64,000 bases of DNA from Brevundimonas sp. EYE_349 (GCF_023147505.1 NZ_JAHXPB010000008.1:62001-126000); one strand, 5' to 3'. Numbered from the stretch's first letter, positions 8,949 to 17,874 are shown. The notes: generated by a model not told the origin, from the letters alone. Made by a program: numbers and translations.

Positions 8949-9799
8949 TGATCCTGACCCTTTCCTGCCCTGACCGCCACGGCATCGTCGCGGCGGTTTC
9001 CTCGTTTCTGCTGGCGCGCGACGCCAACATCTCCGACGCCCAGCAGTTCGGCGACGCTTACAGCGACACCTTCTTCATGCGGGTGGTGTTCGAACCCGCC
9101 GACGGTGACGTCGAGGCCGTGATCAGGGACGCCTTCGCCCCTCTGGCCGCGCGGTTCGAGATGGACTGGACGCTGCGTGGGGCAGAACTACGCAAGGTGA
9201 TGATCCTGACGTCCAGGTTCGATCACTGCCTGGCGGACCTGCTGTACCGCTGGCGCATCGACGAACTGCCCATGCAGGTGACGGCCGTCGTGTCGAACCA
9301 TCCGCGCGAGCTGATCGGTCATGTCGATCTGGGCGACCTGCCGTTCCACCACTTGCCGCTGAAGGCGGGCGACGCCCCCGCCAAGGCGGATCAGGAGAAG
9401 ACCCTGCTGCGCCTGATCGAAGAGACCGGCACGGAGCTGGTTGTGCTGGCGCGCTACATGCAAATCCTGTCGGACGACCTCAGCCGCGCGCTGGCGGGGC
9501 GATGCATCAACATCCACCACTCGTTCCTGCCGGGCTTCAAGGGCGCCAAACCCTATCACCAGGCCCATGCGCGCGGGGTGAAGGTCATCGGCGCCACCGC
9601 CCACTATGTCACGCCCGACCTGGACGAAGGGCCGATCATCGAGCAGGACGTGGAGCGGATCAGCCACCGCGACCGCCCCGAAGACCTGATCCGCAAGGGC
9701 CGCGACATCGAGCGCCGCGTTTTGGCCCGCGCTGTCCGTCGTCATTTGGAAGACCGCGTTTTGCTGCATGGTGCAAAGACGGTCGTGTTCGAAGACTGA
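8948..9799 (+). CDS. purU: Formyltetrahydrofolate deformylase
   Basis: 283 residues. It hydrolyses 10-formyl-THF to formate and THF. An N-terminal ACT domain (about 1-85, starting [19 protein letters not shown]) is followed by a formyltransferase-fold domain with catalytic N188 and H190 in [11 protein letters not shown] and the later [13 protein letters not shown] segment. The ACT domain separates PurU from PurN, which lacks it. It overlaps the deoxyinosine glycosylase by one base (TGATG). The formate made here can be used by the purT product encoded 18 kb downstream. Confidence 0.95.
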   Translation: MILTLSCPDRHGIVAAVSSFLLARDANISDAQQFGDAYSDTFFMRVVFEPADGDVEAVIRDAFAPLAARFEMDWTLRGAELRKVMILTSRFDHCLADLLYRWRIDELPMQVTAVVSNHPRELIGHVDLGDLPFHHLPLKAGDAPAKADQEKTLLRLIEETGTELVVLARYMQILSDDLSRALAGRCINIHHSFLPGFKGAKPYHQAHARGVKVIGATAHYVTPDLDEGPIIEQDVERISHRDRPEDLIRKGRDIERRVLARAVRRHLEDRVLLHGAKTVVFED

Positions 9800-9905
9800 A
9801 TGGTGAAGCTGCGATTTCTTGTCGCGCGACATGCATCCTCTCGGCCTTCGTAAACGTAACGTTCCCGTTACCGCCTCGTGAGCGGGAAATAGGGAACGAA
9901 ACACC

Positions 9906-10538
9906 ATGAAAAATCTTCGCAATCTTATGCTCGTCGCCGTATCCGGCGGCGCGCTGATGGCGCTAGGCGCCTGCAACAACAACGAACCGGCAAAGACCGC
10001 GCCCGCGGAAACGACCGCCATGGCGCCAGCCGAAGGCGCGGCGATGGCCCCCGCGACCGATCCAATGGTCGGGGGCGCCGCGATGAGCCCGAACGAGACC
10101 ATCGTCGCCAACGCCTCCAAGGCGTCGAATCTGACCACCCTGGTCTCGGCCGTCAAAGCCGCCGGCCTGGTTGACACCTTGCAGGGCGCTGGTCCCTTCA
10201 CCGTCTTCGCGCCTGACAACGCCGCTTTCGGCAAAATCCCCGAGGCCACCCGCACCAGCCTGATGCAGCCGGCGATGAAGGCAGATCTCACCAAGATTCT
10301 GACCTATCACGTCGTCGCCGGTCGTCTGACGGCCGCCGACATCGCCGCCCAAGCTCGGGCCAATGGCGGCGTCGCCACGCTGAAGACGGTTCAGGGCGAA
10401 GAACTGAAGGTTTCGGCCGGCCCGAACAACACCTGGGTCATCACCGACGCCAAGGGCGGCAAGTCCACCATCACCCAGGCGGACGTGGCGCAATCGAACG
10501 GCATGGTCCACGTCGTGGACACGGTTCTGATGCCGTAA
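9906..10538 (+). CDS. Fasciclin (FAS1) domain lipoprotein
   Basis: 210 residues. A lipoprotein signal ends with lipobox LGAC (C23), followed by an Ala/Met/Pro-rich linker to about residue 60. The rest is one FAS1 domain with the H1 motif GPFTVFAPDNAAFGKIP, the YHVVAGRL block and a C-terminal NGMVHVVDTVLMP. FAS1 domains mediate adhesion or extracellular interactions; the ligand is unknown. The ATG follows AGGGAACG. An inverted TTCCCG/CGGGAA pair lies in the leader at about 9864-9889 and could be regulatory. It is convergent with the DUF1476 gene. Confidence 0.9.
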   Translation: MKNLRNLMLVAVSGGALMALGACNNNEPAKTAPAETTAMAPAEGAAMAPATDPMVGGAAMSPNETIVANASKASNLTTLVSAVKAAGLVDTLQGAGPFTVFAPDNAAFGKIPEATRTSLMQPAMKADLTKILTYHVVAGRLTAADIAAQARANGGVATLKTVQGEELKVSAGPNNTWVITDAKGGKSTITQADVAQSNGMVHVVDTVLMP

Positions 10539-10656
10539 AAATAATTGGGTTTCGGCCTCTCGGCGCTGAAACCAAAATCTTGCGCCGGCGTTGTTTAGGG
10601 GCGCGAGACGCACAGTACGCCGGGTGAGACATCCCCCAACGTCCCCGGCAAAAAAG

Positions 10657-10690
10657 AAAGGGCCGCACTTTCCCCCGGGTGCGGCCCTTT
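10657..10690 (-). terminator. Rho-independent terminator of the DUF1476 gene
   Basis: Perfect 12-base arms AAAGGGCCGCAC and GTGCGGCCCTTT around a 10-base loop. On the minus strand the stem is followed by CTTTTTT, the expected uridine run, so it ends the gene at 10721. The A-rich arm may also stop transcription from the fasciclin side. Confidence 0.88.
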
Positions 10691-10720
10691 CGAATTTCGA
10701 TATCGACCCCGACCGAAGGC

Positions 10721-11044
10721 TTATTCGCCGGCGCGAATCTGCTCTCGAGCGATGGAGGCCAGTTCGTCGATCTTGGAGCGAATCTCGCCTTCGGACACGG
10801 ACAGGCCCGAAGCCTTGAAGTCGCCGGCGACCTTGCGGAACACGTCCTCGTCGCCCGGCTGCTCGAAATCGGCTCGCACGACGGCTGCGGCGTACTGATC
10901 GGCGCTTTCGGCCGACAGGCCCATCTTTTCGGCGGCCCAGAGGCCCAGCATCCGGTTGCGCCGGGCGATGGCCTTGAACTCCTGCTCCTGATCGAGGGCG
11001 AACTTGGCCTCGAAGGCCTTTTCCCGATCGTCGAAGGTCGTCAT
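10721..11044 (-). CDS. DUF1476 protein, zeta-type F1-ATPase inhibitor
   Basis: 107 residues from the ATG at 11044 ([18 protein letters not shown]), the near-invariant N-terminus of DUF1476. In alphaproteobacteria such as Paracoccus this family is the zeta subunit that inhibits ATP hydrolysis by F1FO ATP synthase through its N-terminus. The body is helical and acidic with the expected [16 protein letters not shown] and FRKVAGDF blocks. A longer in-frame start at 11113 would add 23 residues with no family match. It is monocistronic, with its own terminator downstream, and divergent from purC. Confidence 0.9.
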   Translation of the reverse strand: MTTFDDREKAFEAKFALDQEQEFKAIARRNRMLGLWAAEKMGLSAESADQYAAAVVRADFEQPGDEDVFRKVAGDFKASGLSVSEGEIRSKIDELASIAREQIRAGE

Positions 11045-11359
11045 TTCGCTCAGCATAGCTCCGTACGCCCCGCTAACGTCGGGGCAACGGCCGTCTATAG
11101 ACCGCCCGGCCATGAACGCAACCTGAGTTCAGTCGTCTGGGACCGTCTGTCCTCATCCGGCGCATGTGTCACGCTGGGGTCAACAGGGCGCGACCGCCAT
11201 CCTCATTTGTATCATAGCCCGGGTTCCGCTAAGGAGACGCCGAACGAGATTGACTGCCCGAACGATTCCGAAACGCGCCGCCAGGACCGGGTCTTGCCCT
11301 TCCATTCATGGCCGCGCGATTTTTGTTTCTGGAAGGCGCCCGTAAGCCGGGACCGGACG
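11045..11359. other. Divergent intergenic region upstream of purC and DUF1476
   Basis: About 315 bases with no convincing gene. It must hold the promoters of DUF1476 (minus) and purC (plus). A small hairpin with arms GCCCCG and CGGGGC lies at about 11068-11086. I could not pick clear -35/-10 boxes or a riboswitch. Confidence 0.5.
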
Positions 11360-12118
11360 ATGAACAGCAAGCGCAAGAAAATCTACGAGGGCAAGGCCAA
11401 GATCCTCTACGAAGGACCCGAGCCCGGCACCCTGATCCAGTATTTCAAGGACGACGCCACCGCCTTCAACGCGCAGAAGAAGGCCGTGCTGGAAGGCAAG
11501 GGCGTGGTCAACAATCAGATCAGCGAGTTCATCATGTCGCGCCTGAACGGCATCGGCGTGACCAACCACTTCATCAAACGCCTGAACCTGCGCGAGCAGC
11601 TGATCCGCGAAGTCGAGATCATTCCGCTGGAAGTCGTCTGCCGCAACATCGTCGCCGGTTCGATGAGCCAGCGCCTGGGCATCGAGGAAGGCACGCCCCT
11701 GCCCCGTTCAATCATCGAATTCTACTACAAGAAGGACGAGCTCAACGACCCCATGGTCACCGAAGAGCATATCACCGCCTTCAACTGGGCCTCGACCCAG
11801 GAACTGGACGACATGCTGGCCATGACGGTGCGGGTGAACGACTATCTGTCGGGCCTGTTCAGCGCCGTCGGCATCACCTTGGTTGACTTCAAGATCGAGT
11901 TCGGCCGCGTGTGGGAGAACGACTTCAGCCGCGTGCTGCTGGCCGACGAGATCAGCCCCGACAGCTGCCGCCTGTGGGACGCCTCGACCGGCGAGAAGCT
12001 GGACAAGGACCGCTTCCGTCGCGACCTCGGCAATGTGATCGAAAGCTACACCGAGGTTGCGCGTCGCCTGGGCATCATGAAGGGCATGCCGACCGTCATC
12101 CAGGGGGGACTGCACTAA
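11360..12118 (+). CDS. purC: Phosphoribosylaminoimidazole-succinocarboxamide synthase
   Basis: 252 residues. It joins aspartate to CAIR with ATP to form SAICAR, the substrate of PurB. The start [19 protein letters not shown] is the typical PurC N-terminus; the same frame is open further upstream but without family similarity. Conserved blocks include [33 protein letters not shown] and [15 protein letters not shown]. Its TAA stop shares its last base with the ATG of purS, so purC-purS are coupled. Confidence 0.96.
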   Translation: MNSKRKKIYEGKAKILYEGPEPGTLIQYFKDDATAFNAQKKAVLEGKGVVNNQISEFIMSRLNGIGVTNHFIKRLNLREQLIREVEIIPLEVVCRNIVAGSMSQRLGIEEGTPLPRSIIEFYYKKDELNDPMVTEEHITAFNWASTQELDDMLAMTVRVNDYLSGLFSAVGITLVDFKIEFGRVWENDFSRVLLADEISPDSCRLWDASTGEKLDKDRFRRDLGNVIESYTEVARRLGIMKGMPTVIQGGLH

Positions 12119-12354
12119 TGGCTAAGGTCAAGGTTCACGTCTTCCTCAAACCGGGCGTTCTGGATGTTCAGGGCAAGGCCGTCGAAGGCGCCCTGCAGGG
12201 TCTGGGCTGGCCCGGCGTATCGAACGCCCGCGTCGGCAAGCTGATCGAATTCGACCTGACCGGGGTCGAAGACCCGCAAGGCGAAGCCAAGAAGATGTGC
12301 GAGCAACTGCTCGCCAATACGGTGATCGAAAGCTACCGCATCGAGGCGGCCTGA
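12118..12354 (+). CDS. purS: Phosphoribosylformylglycinamidine synthase subunit PurS
   Basis: 78 residues, the normal size. PurS bridges PurQ (glutaminase) and PurL (synthetase) in the three-part FGAM synthase and helps ammonia channelling. Visible are KVHVFLKPGVLDVQGKAVEG, the conserved N-terminal strand, and CEQLLANTVIESYRIE at the end. It overlaps purC by one base. Unlike the usual purSQ order, two unrelated genes (PEBP and MFS) separate it from purQ. Confidence 0.95.
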   Translation: MAKVKVHVFLKPGVLDVQGKAVEGALQGLGWPGVSNARVGKLIEFDLTGVEDPQGEAKKMCEQLLANTVIESYRIEAA

Positions 12355-12443
12355 CGGCTCCTCCCCGACATATTGAGGTGGAGACGGTTGCATCCTTCGT
12401 CATGGGCGCCAGTTTAGCAGACGGCTTGATCGACGGAGCGCCC

Positions 12444-12923
12444 ATGACCTTCACCCTCACCTCCACCGACATTCAGGACGGCGGGGTTTTGCCGGACGCC
12501 CAGGTTCACGCCAAGGGCAACACCTCGCCGCAGTTGGCCTGGTCCGGGGCGCCGGAGGGGACCAAGAGCTATGCGATCACCTGCTATGATCCCGATGCGC
12601 CGACCGGCTCGGGCTTCTGGCACTGGACAGTGGCCAATATTCCGGCGGATGTGACCCAACTGGCGAGCGGCGCCGGATCGGCGGGGGGACATCTGCCTCA
12701 CAGCGCGATCCAGGGGCGCACGGACTTCGGCCAGGCCGGCTTCGGCGGCGCCGCACCTCCGGCCGGCCACGGCCCGCACCGCTACATCTTCACCGTCTTC
12801 GCGGTGGATGTGGAGAGCCTGGACGTCACGGCCGACAATTCCGGCGCCGTGTTCGGCTTCAACCTGCATTTCCACACCCTGGCCAAGGCGTCGATCACGG
12901 CGACCTACGAAAACCAGGGTTGA
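12444..12923 (+). CDS. YbhB/YbcL-type PEBP family protein
   Basis: 159 residues from the ATG at 12444, preceded by GGAGCG. Phosphatidylethanolamine-binding protein fold: CYDPDAPTGSGFWHWTVANIP carries the D-P-D and H-W residues of the ligand pocket, and GHGPHRYIFTVFAVD the second pocket motif. Bacterial members are often called Raf-kinase-inhibitor-like, but no kinase target is known and the native ligand is unclear. It sits between purS and the MFS gene on the same strand without overlap. Confidence 0.9.
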   Translation: MTFTLTSTDIQDGGVLPDAQVHAKGNTSPQLAWSGAPEGTKSYAITCYDPDAPTGSGFWHWTVANIPADVTQLASGAGSAGGHLPHSAIQGRTDFGQAGFGGAAPPAGHGPHRYIFTVFAVDVESLDVTADNSGAVFGFNLHFHTLAKASITATYENQG

Positions 12924-12960
12924 TCGCGGGTTTGCCCTTGTCGGGTCATTAGGCGAGCGT

Positions 12961-14178
12961 ATGTTGCGCCGCAACATGGCCCAGGCCGCTCTTCTTCCCG
13001 ACTCGCCAACGCTCTCTCGCGGGGCAGTGGCGCTGGTTCTGGTCGCCCTGGCCATGGGCGGCTTCGCCATCGGCGTGACAGAGTTCGCGGCCATGAGCAT
13101 CCTGCCCGACTTCGCCGCCGGTCTGGGTGTCGATGCCCCGACTGCGGGCCATGTCATCAGCGCCTATGCCGCGGGCGTCGTGGTCGGCGCGCCGATCCTG
13201 GCGGTGCTGGGCGCGCGCCTGCCGCGCTGGCAGTTGCTGATCGGTTTCATGGCCTTGTTCGCCATCGGCAATGTCGCCAGCGCCCTCGCGCCCACCTATC
13301 ACTGGATGCTGGTGTTCCGCTTTCTCAGCGGTTTGCCGCACGGAGCCTATTTCGGCGTGGCGGCCCTGGTCGCAGCCTCGGTCGTGCCGCTTCATTTCCG
13401 CACCCGCGCCGTCTCGACCATACTGATGGGGCTGACGGTCGGGACCGTGCTGGGCGTGCCGGTGGTCAATATCATCAGCCACGCCCACGGCTGGCGCTGG
13501 ACCTTCGCCATCGTGGGCCTGCTGGCCGTCGTGACCATGGCGCTGGTCGCCTTGTTCGCGCCGCGCGATCCAGCCCATCCCGACGCCAGCCCCTTGCGCG
13601 AACTAGGCGCGCTGAAGCGCAGTCAGGTGTGGCTGACGCTGGGCGTCGGCGCCGTCGGCTTCGGCGGCATGTTCGCGGTCTATGCCTATCTGGCCTCCAC
13701 GCTTGAGGCGGTGACGGGCGTGAGCGCCGCTGTCATGCCCTGGATCTTCGCCGTGTTCGGCGTGGGAATGTTCATGGGCAATATCCTGGGCGCATGGGCG
13801 GCGGACCACATCGGGTTCAAGGCCGCAGGCCTGCTGTTGCTGTGGAGCGCGGCGGCCCTGGCGCTCTATCCGATCGCGACGCCGCATCTGTGGGCGGTGA
13901 TGATCGTGATCTTCCTGATCGGCGCCGGCGGGGGGCTGGGGTCGATCCTTCAGACCCGGCTGATGGATGTGGCCGGCGACGCCCAGACCCTGGCGGCGGC
14001 GCTGAACCACTCGGCCTTCAACACCGCCAACGCCATCGGCCCCCTGTTGGGCGGCATGGCCATCGCGGCCGGCTATGGCTGGGCCTCGACCGGCTGGGTC
14101 GGCATGGGGCTGTCGCTGGGCGGCTTCGTCATCTTCGTCATCGCCTGGGTCACCGGTCGCAAGCACGCGACGGCCTGA
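12961..14178 (+). CDS. MFS transporter, DHA1-like
   Basis: 405 residues from the ATG at 12961; another ATG lies at 12976. Twelve hydrophobic segments are apparent, with the motif-A-like loop after TM2 (GARLPRWQ) and the TM4-5 SGLPHGAYFGVAALVAA block typical of AraJ/YdhP-like drug or sugar efflux carriers. The substrate cannot be told. It lies 33 bases before purQ on the same strand, but nothing in the sequence ties it to purine export. Confidence 0.85.
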   Translation: MLRRNMAQAALLPDSPTLSRGAVALVLVALAMGGFAIGVTEFAAMSILPDFAAGLGVDAPTAGHVISAYAAGVVVGAPILAVLGARLPRWQLLIGFMALFAIGNVASALAPTYHWMLVFRFLSGLPHGAYFGVAALVAASVVPLHFRTRAVSTILMGLTVGTVLGVPVVNIISHAHGWRWTFAIVGLLAVVTMALVALFAPRDPAHPDASPLRELGALKRSQVWLTLGVGAVGFGGMFAVYAYLASTLEAVTGVSAAVMPWIFAVFGVGMFMGNILGAWAADHIGFKAAGLLLLWSAAALALYPIATPHLWAVMIVIFLIGAGGGLGSILQTRLMDVAGDAQTLAAALNHSAFNTANAIGPLLGGMAIAAGYGWASTGWVGMGLSLGGFVIFVIAWVTGRKHATA

Positions 14179-14211
14179 CAAGCCGAAAGAAGCCTGCTAA
14201 AGGCCCGCGCC

Positions 14212-14874
14212 ATGAGCGCCGCCGTCATCGTCTTCCCCGGTTCCAACTGCGATCGCGACTGCAAGGTCGCCGTCGAACGCTCCACCGGCGAGCCGGTGTC
14301 GATGGTCTGGCACGCCGAGACCGAGCTGCCTCAAGGTCTGGACCTGATCGTGATTCCCGGCGGCTTTTCCTACGGCGACTATCTGCGCTGCGGCGCCATG
14401 GCGGCCCAGTCGCCGGTGATGCAGGCGGTCAAGAAGGCGGCGGAAGACGGCGTCGCCGTGGTCGGCATCTGCAACGGCTTCCAGATCCTGTGCGAGGCCG
14501 GACTGCTGCCAGGCGCCCTGTTGCGCAATCAGGGTCTGAAATACGTCTGCAAGCCCATCGCCCTGACCGTCGCCAACGGCCAGACCCGCTTCACCGCCGG
14601 CTATCAGGGCCAGCGCGAGGTGGTGATGACGCAGGGCAACGGCGACGGAAACTTCTTCGCCGACGCCGAAACCCTGGCCCGCATCGAGGGCGAGGGCCAA
14701 GTCGTGTTCCGCTACGTCGACAATCCCAACGGCTCGGTCAACGCCATCGCCGGCATCCAGAACGCACGCGGCAACGTCCTGGGCATGATGCCCCACCCGG
14801 ACCGCGCCTTCGAAGCCGAACTGGGTTCCGCCGACGGAGCCGTGCTGTTCCAGAGCATCTACGCCGCCGCTTGA
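14212..14874 (+). CDS. purQ: FGAM synthase glutaminase subunit PurQ
   Basis: 220 residues. Class I glutamine amidotransferase that supplies ammonia to PurL. The nucleophile is C87 in [20 protein letters not shown]. The His motif reads PHPDRA (H195, D197), where the common form is PHPER, so the third triad position is aspartate here. The oxyanion segment [14 protein letters not shown] is intact. Size and start are standard. Confidence 0.95.
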   Translation: MSAAVIVFPGSNCDRDCKVAVERSTGEPVSMVWHAETELPQGLDLIVIPGGFSYGDYLRCGAMAAQSPVMQAVKKAAEDGVAVVGICNGFQILCEAGLLPGALLRNQGLKYVCKPIALTVANGQTRFTAGYQGQREVVMTQGNGDGNFFADAETLARIEGEGQVVFRYVDNPNGSVNAIAGIQNARGNVLGMMPHPDRAFEAELGSADGAVLFQSIYAAA

Positions 14875-14905
14875 CGGCAATCAGAAGTTGGTGCGGATTA
14901 AGGCG

Positions 14906-15742
14906 ATGCACAATCGCCTTCGATTAACCGCCGCTCTCCTTTCTCTCGCCGCAGCTTCGCCTGTCCTGGCACAAGAGAGCACTCCTCAGGCCGAGGACTG
15001 GACGCTGACGTCCGTGCCTGAACGCAAGGCTGTGATGGCGACGATCGACTTCACATCGGGCCTTGCCATAGCCGCCCGCTGTATGGATGGGGTCTATGAC
15101 GTCCTGATCACCGGCCTTCCCGACGCGCCGCGTCGCGACCTGTCGCGCGAACTTGGAATCCAGGCCGGCGACCAGACTGAACCCTACACCTCGGTCTGGA
15201 CAGTAGGCACGCAGCGGAACACTGCGTTCAGTCGATTGCCCGCGGTCGTCGCGCGCGACTTGGCGAAGGGCGGCAAGCTTCAGGTCATCGTGCCCGCATC
15301 GCCCCCAAACGGTCGGCGGACGCGCTACGTCATGGATCTGGATACGTCCAGCACCGCGATCGAACAGACACTGACCGCCTGCGGCCGGCCGATGGTCGAT
15401 CCGCGCGAAGCGAGGGCCCGAGAAATCGACGGCAATGGGCAGGACGGACTGCCTGACACCGTGCAATGGCAGACCGTGCCGCGCCCGACATTCCCAGAAT
15501 CGGTAAATGGTCGAAGTCCGCTGGAGGGCTATGTCGTGCTGTCCTGCGTCCTGACCGATACCGGGCAGATGACCGATTGTCAGACGGAAAGCGAGCAACC
15601 TGCGGGCTATAATCTGTGGCGCTCGGTCGAACGTTCTCTGCCTCGCGCGCGCCTCAAGCTTTCGGAAGAAGCGGCCGCCGCAGGTCTGACGCTGGGCGGC
15701 CGGATGGTACGCTTTTCGGTCAACTTCAAGATGGAGCCCTGA
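14906..15742 (+). CDS. Exported protein with a TonB C-terminal-like domain
   Basis: 278 residues from the ATG at 14906, preceded by AAGG. A clear signal peptide ends near VLA-QES. The middle is not recognised. The last 80 residues, from PTFPESVNGRSPLEGYVVLSC to RMVRFSVNFKM, follow the pattern of TonB C-terminal domains (P-x-FP, EG-VVL-C-x-V-x-G, final V-x-F). There is no N-terminal transmembrane anchor or Pro-rich spacer of true TonB, so it is a free periplasmic relative. Partner and role are unknown. Confidence 0.7.
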   Translation: MHNRLRLTAALLSLAAASPVLAQESTPQAEDWTLTSVPERKAVMATIDFTSGLAIAARCMDGVYDVLITGLPDAPRRDLSRELGIQAGDQTEPYTSVWTVGTQRNTAFSRLPAVVARDLAKGGKLQVIVPASPPNGRRTRYVMDLDTSSTAIEQTLTACGRPMVDPREARAREIDGNGQDGLPDTVQWQTVPRPTFPESVNGRSPLEGYVVLSCVLTDTGQMTDCQTESEQPAGYNLWRSVERSLPRARLKLSEEAAAAGLTLGGRMVRFSVNFKMEP

Positions 15743-15747
15743 GGCGC

Positions 15748-15945
15748 TCAGACATCCTTGATCTGGGCGCGCCCATCGGAAAGATCGGCGGCCGCATCGT
15801 CTTCGTCCTGGCCGTCGAACGCCTTTTCCCCCGCCTCGCGCTGGGCGGCCAATTCGCGCGCGCCGACGCCCAACCCCTGTTCGATGGCCAGGTTGGCCTC
15901 GACCTCTTCGGTCAGGTGCAGGTCTTCGTTGTCGGGGTCGGCCAT
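15748..15945 (-). CDS. Small acidic protein, unknown
   Basis: 65 residues, strongly acidic (DPDNEDLHLTEEVEANLAIE and DGQDEDDAAADLSDG), with no signal or membrane segment. A good GAGG ribosome site precedes the ATG at 15945. It is convergent with the TonB-like exported protein, five bases from its stop, and 56 bases downstream of the exported protein gene at 16002-16400 on the same strand. Composition resembles the small acidic pair at 17374-17762. Confidence 0.55.
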   Translation of the reverse strand: MADPDNEDLHLTEEVEANLAIEQGLGVGARELAAQREAGEKAFDGQDEDDAAADLSDGRAQIKDV

Positions 15946-16001
15946 GGGGTCATCCTCTATGCGGGTTCAGCCGAAAAACCACCTTCGGGCGTCTTGGGTT
16001 C

Positions 16002-16400
16002 CTATCGACCGAACAAGGGCTCCAGACTGGCGCGGGACAGGGGGCGGAACACCAGAAACTGTCCTCCGACCGTGATCGTGACCTCATGCGCCTGTGGCCG
16101 TTGCAGCAAGGCCGGATCGTCCAGGGACACTGCGCGCCCGGAGGCGATGTCGCGCGCGTCCATGGGCGGCAGGGTGGGCCGCCGTTCGTATGCCGCCAAC
16201 GCGGACAGGAAGCCACGTACGGCGTTGGCCTGCTGGGCGGGCGTCAGGGCGGCGCGCACCTGGACCCAGGCGTCCTGAACCGAGGCTGGCAAGGGCGCCG
16301 TCTGAACCGACGGCTGCACCTGCGCGACAGTGGCGGTCGAAACGCCGACCGCCGATAGAAGGACCAGAATCGACACGACCAGAGGTTTCGAATCTTGCAT
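16002..16400 (-). CDS. Exported protein of unknown function
   Basis: 132 residues from the ATG at 16400. The N-terminus (MQDSKPLVVSILVLLSAVG to TATVAQ) is a signal peptide. The mature part contains a helical segment (ALTPAQQANAVRGFLSALAAYERR) and a C-terminal beta-rich piece, HEVTITVGGQFLVFRPLSR. I recognise no family. A TTG at 16436 would extend it by 12 residues but would spoil the signal peptide. It is divergent from the membrane protein gene at 16517. Confidence 0.65.
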   Translation of the reverse strand: MQDSKPLVVSILVLLSAVGVSTATVAQVQPSVQTAPLPASVQDAWVQVRAALTPAQQANAVRGFLSALAAYERRPTLPPMDARDIASGRAVSLDDPALLQRPQAHEVTITVGGQFLVFRPLSRASLEPLFGR

Positions 16401-16516
16401 CGAAACAGCAGAGGGCGCCGGCAGCGCGTAATGCAAGCTTCACTTTTCCGAGGAGTGGATGAACCTTCTTCCCGTCCTGCGCGTATGACCCGCACAAGCT
16501 TCGCAATGGAAAGCCA

Positions 16517-17314
16517 ATGTCCTCCATCATCCGCCCTACCCCCGGTCAACGCACACGCCGCCTGGTTGTCCTGGCCGCCGCCGTTTTCGCCATCGCCGTG
16601 CCTCTGGTCCAGAATCTGGCCGGCCTGGGCCTGAACCAGGCCGAGTTCGCCGAAGACGGGAACAGCACCCTGCGCGTCGCCGGCTACGCCTTCGCCATCT
16701 GGGGGCTGATCTATGCGGGCGTGCTGGCCTATGCCATCCGCCAGGTCCTGCCGCAGACCGGAGAAAGCCCTCTGCTGACGCGGATGGGCCTGCCCTCGGC
16801 GGTCTCCTTCTTCGGCATCGGGTTATGGATCATCGTCGCCGCCCTGAACCTGAAGGCGGCCAGCGTGGTCGTGATCTTCGCATCCCTGGTGGCCTTGCTC
16901 CTGCCGCTGCTCAGCGTCGCCGGCCTTGTGCGGAGCTTGCCGCGTCTGGACCGCGAGCGGCTGTTGCTGGTCTGGCCGCTGGCCGCCCTTGCAGGCTGGT
17001 TGACGGTCGCCGCGCCGCTGAACCTGATCACCACCTTGACCGCTTTTGAAGCCCTGCCCACCGCCCTGTCGCCTGAGCTTTGGGCTATCGTCGCCATCGT
17101 GGCGGTGACGGTGATCGCGCTGGGCGTCACGGCGGTTCTGCGGACGCTGGCCTATCCGCTGCCGACGGCCTGGGGCCTGCTGGGCGCCTTCGTGGCGGAG
17201 CAGGCGGACAAGCCCGCCGTGGCCTTCACGGCCCTGGGCGGCGCGGTTGTGCTTTTGGTGGGCGGCGTGCTGTTGAGCTTCCGCCTGCGCCCCGGCGTCG
17301 AGCGCGCCCGCTAG
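16517..17314 (+). CDS. Polytopic membrane protein, possibly TspO-related
   Basis: 265 residues with about eight hydrophobic segments. The block GYAFAIWGLIYAGVLAYAIRQ and the general order of helices resemble the longer proteins sometimes annotated as tryptophan-rich sensory (TspO/MBR) relatives, but that resemblance is from memory and weak. No catalytic or binding motif is evident. It ends just before a strong hairpin shared with the convergent acidic-protein genes. Confidence 0.7.
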   Translation: MSSIIRPTPGQRTRRLVVLAAAVFAIAVPLVQNLAGLGLNQAEFAEDGNSTLRVAGYAFAIWGLIYAGVLAYAIRQVLPQTGESPLLTRMGLPSAVSFFGIGLWIIVAALNLKAASVVVIFASLVALLLPLLSVAGLVRSLPRLDRERLLLVWPLAALAGWLTVAAPLNLITTLTAFEALPTALSPELWAIVAIVAVTVIALGVTAVLRTLAYPLPTAWGLLGAFVAEQADKPAVAFTALGGAVVLLVGGVLLSFRLRPGVERAR

Positions 17315-17327
17315 AGTTCGGGAGCTT

Positions 17328-17365
17328 TTCCCGCTCATCCCTGCTGTCGTCGGGATGAGCGGGAA
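17328..17365. terminator. Strong hairpin between convergent genes (bidirectional terminator or extragenic palindrome)
   Basis: Perfect 14-base arms TTCCCGCTCATCCC and GGGATGAGCGGGAA around TGCTGTCGTC. It lies 13 bases after the plus-strand membrane protein and 8 bases before the minus-strand gene end. There is only a short TTTT before the left arm, on the side used by the minus strand. The GGGATGA core recurs at other extragenic hairpins in this window. Confidence 0.65.
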
Positions 17366-17373
17366 GCCATGGA

Positions 17374-17622
17374 TCAGGCTTCAGGCTTAGCCGTGATCGC
17401 ATCATCCTGGGGCTCGTGATCATCGGCCCCAACGTCGAAGGCGCCGTCTTGGTCGAATCCAACGCTGCCGACACCGGCAGCGGAACCCGTCAGGCGCTGG
17501 CGACTGGCCAGGGCGGCCTCTGGCGCGGCGGCGTCCAGTTCGGCCGTCGTCTCGGGGTCGTTCGAACGATCCATCTGCTGACCCGAAGCGGGGACGATGC
17601 GGTCGGTGTGAGGCTTGCTCAC
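17374..17622 (-). CDS. Small acidic protein, second gene of a coupled pair
   Basis: 82 residues, Asp/Glu/Ala-rich, no membrane or signal segment, no family recognised. It begins with GTG at 17622, which overlaps the TGA of the upstream gene (GTGA), so translation is coupled. The C-terminal half (DQDGAFDVGADDHEPQDDA) looks disordered. Confidence 0.55.
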   Translation of the reverse strand: MSKPHTDRIVPASGQQMDRSNDPETTAELDAAAPEAALASRQRLTGSAAGVGSVGFDQDGAFDVGADDHEPQDDAITAKPEA

Positions 17623-17762
17623 TTGTCGTCCTCCTCGGCGTCGTCTTCCGCCTTCTTCTGAGCGGCTTCGGCAAGGGCGGACGCGCCCGCGTCATCGGCG
17701 GCGATCTCGGGCCGGTCGTCGTCCTCGGGCGTGGCGGCCGGGTCTATAGGGGTGTCGGTCAT
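17619..17762 (-). CDS. Small acidic protein, first gene of a coupled pair
   Basis: 47 residues from the ATG at 17762, preceded by AAGGAGCACACC, one of the best ribosome sites in the window. The sequence is nearly all Asp, Glu, Ala and Pro with a Lys-containing end (AAQKKAEDDAEEDDK), likely disordered. It is divergent from purL, 112 bases away. The function is unknown. Confidence 0.6.
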   Translation of the reverse strand: MTDTPIDPAATPEDDDRPEIAADDAGASALAEAAQKKAEDDAEEDDK

Positions 17763-17874
17763 GGTGTGCTCCTTGGAACTGTCGCCGAAATCAACCGCTC
17801 GCCGTGGTCGATGTTCCCCGATCTTGCGCCACGCGGGCTGACAATCGGCGCATCTGCGGCTAGAAGCGCCGCCC

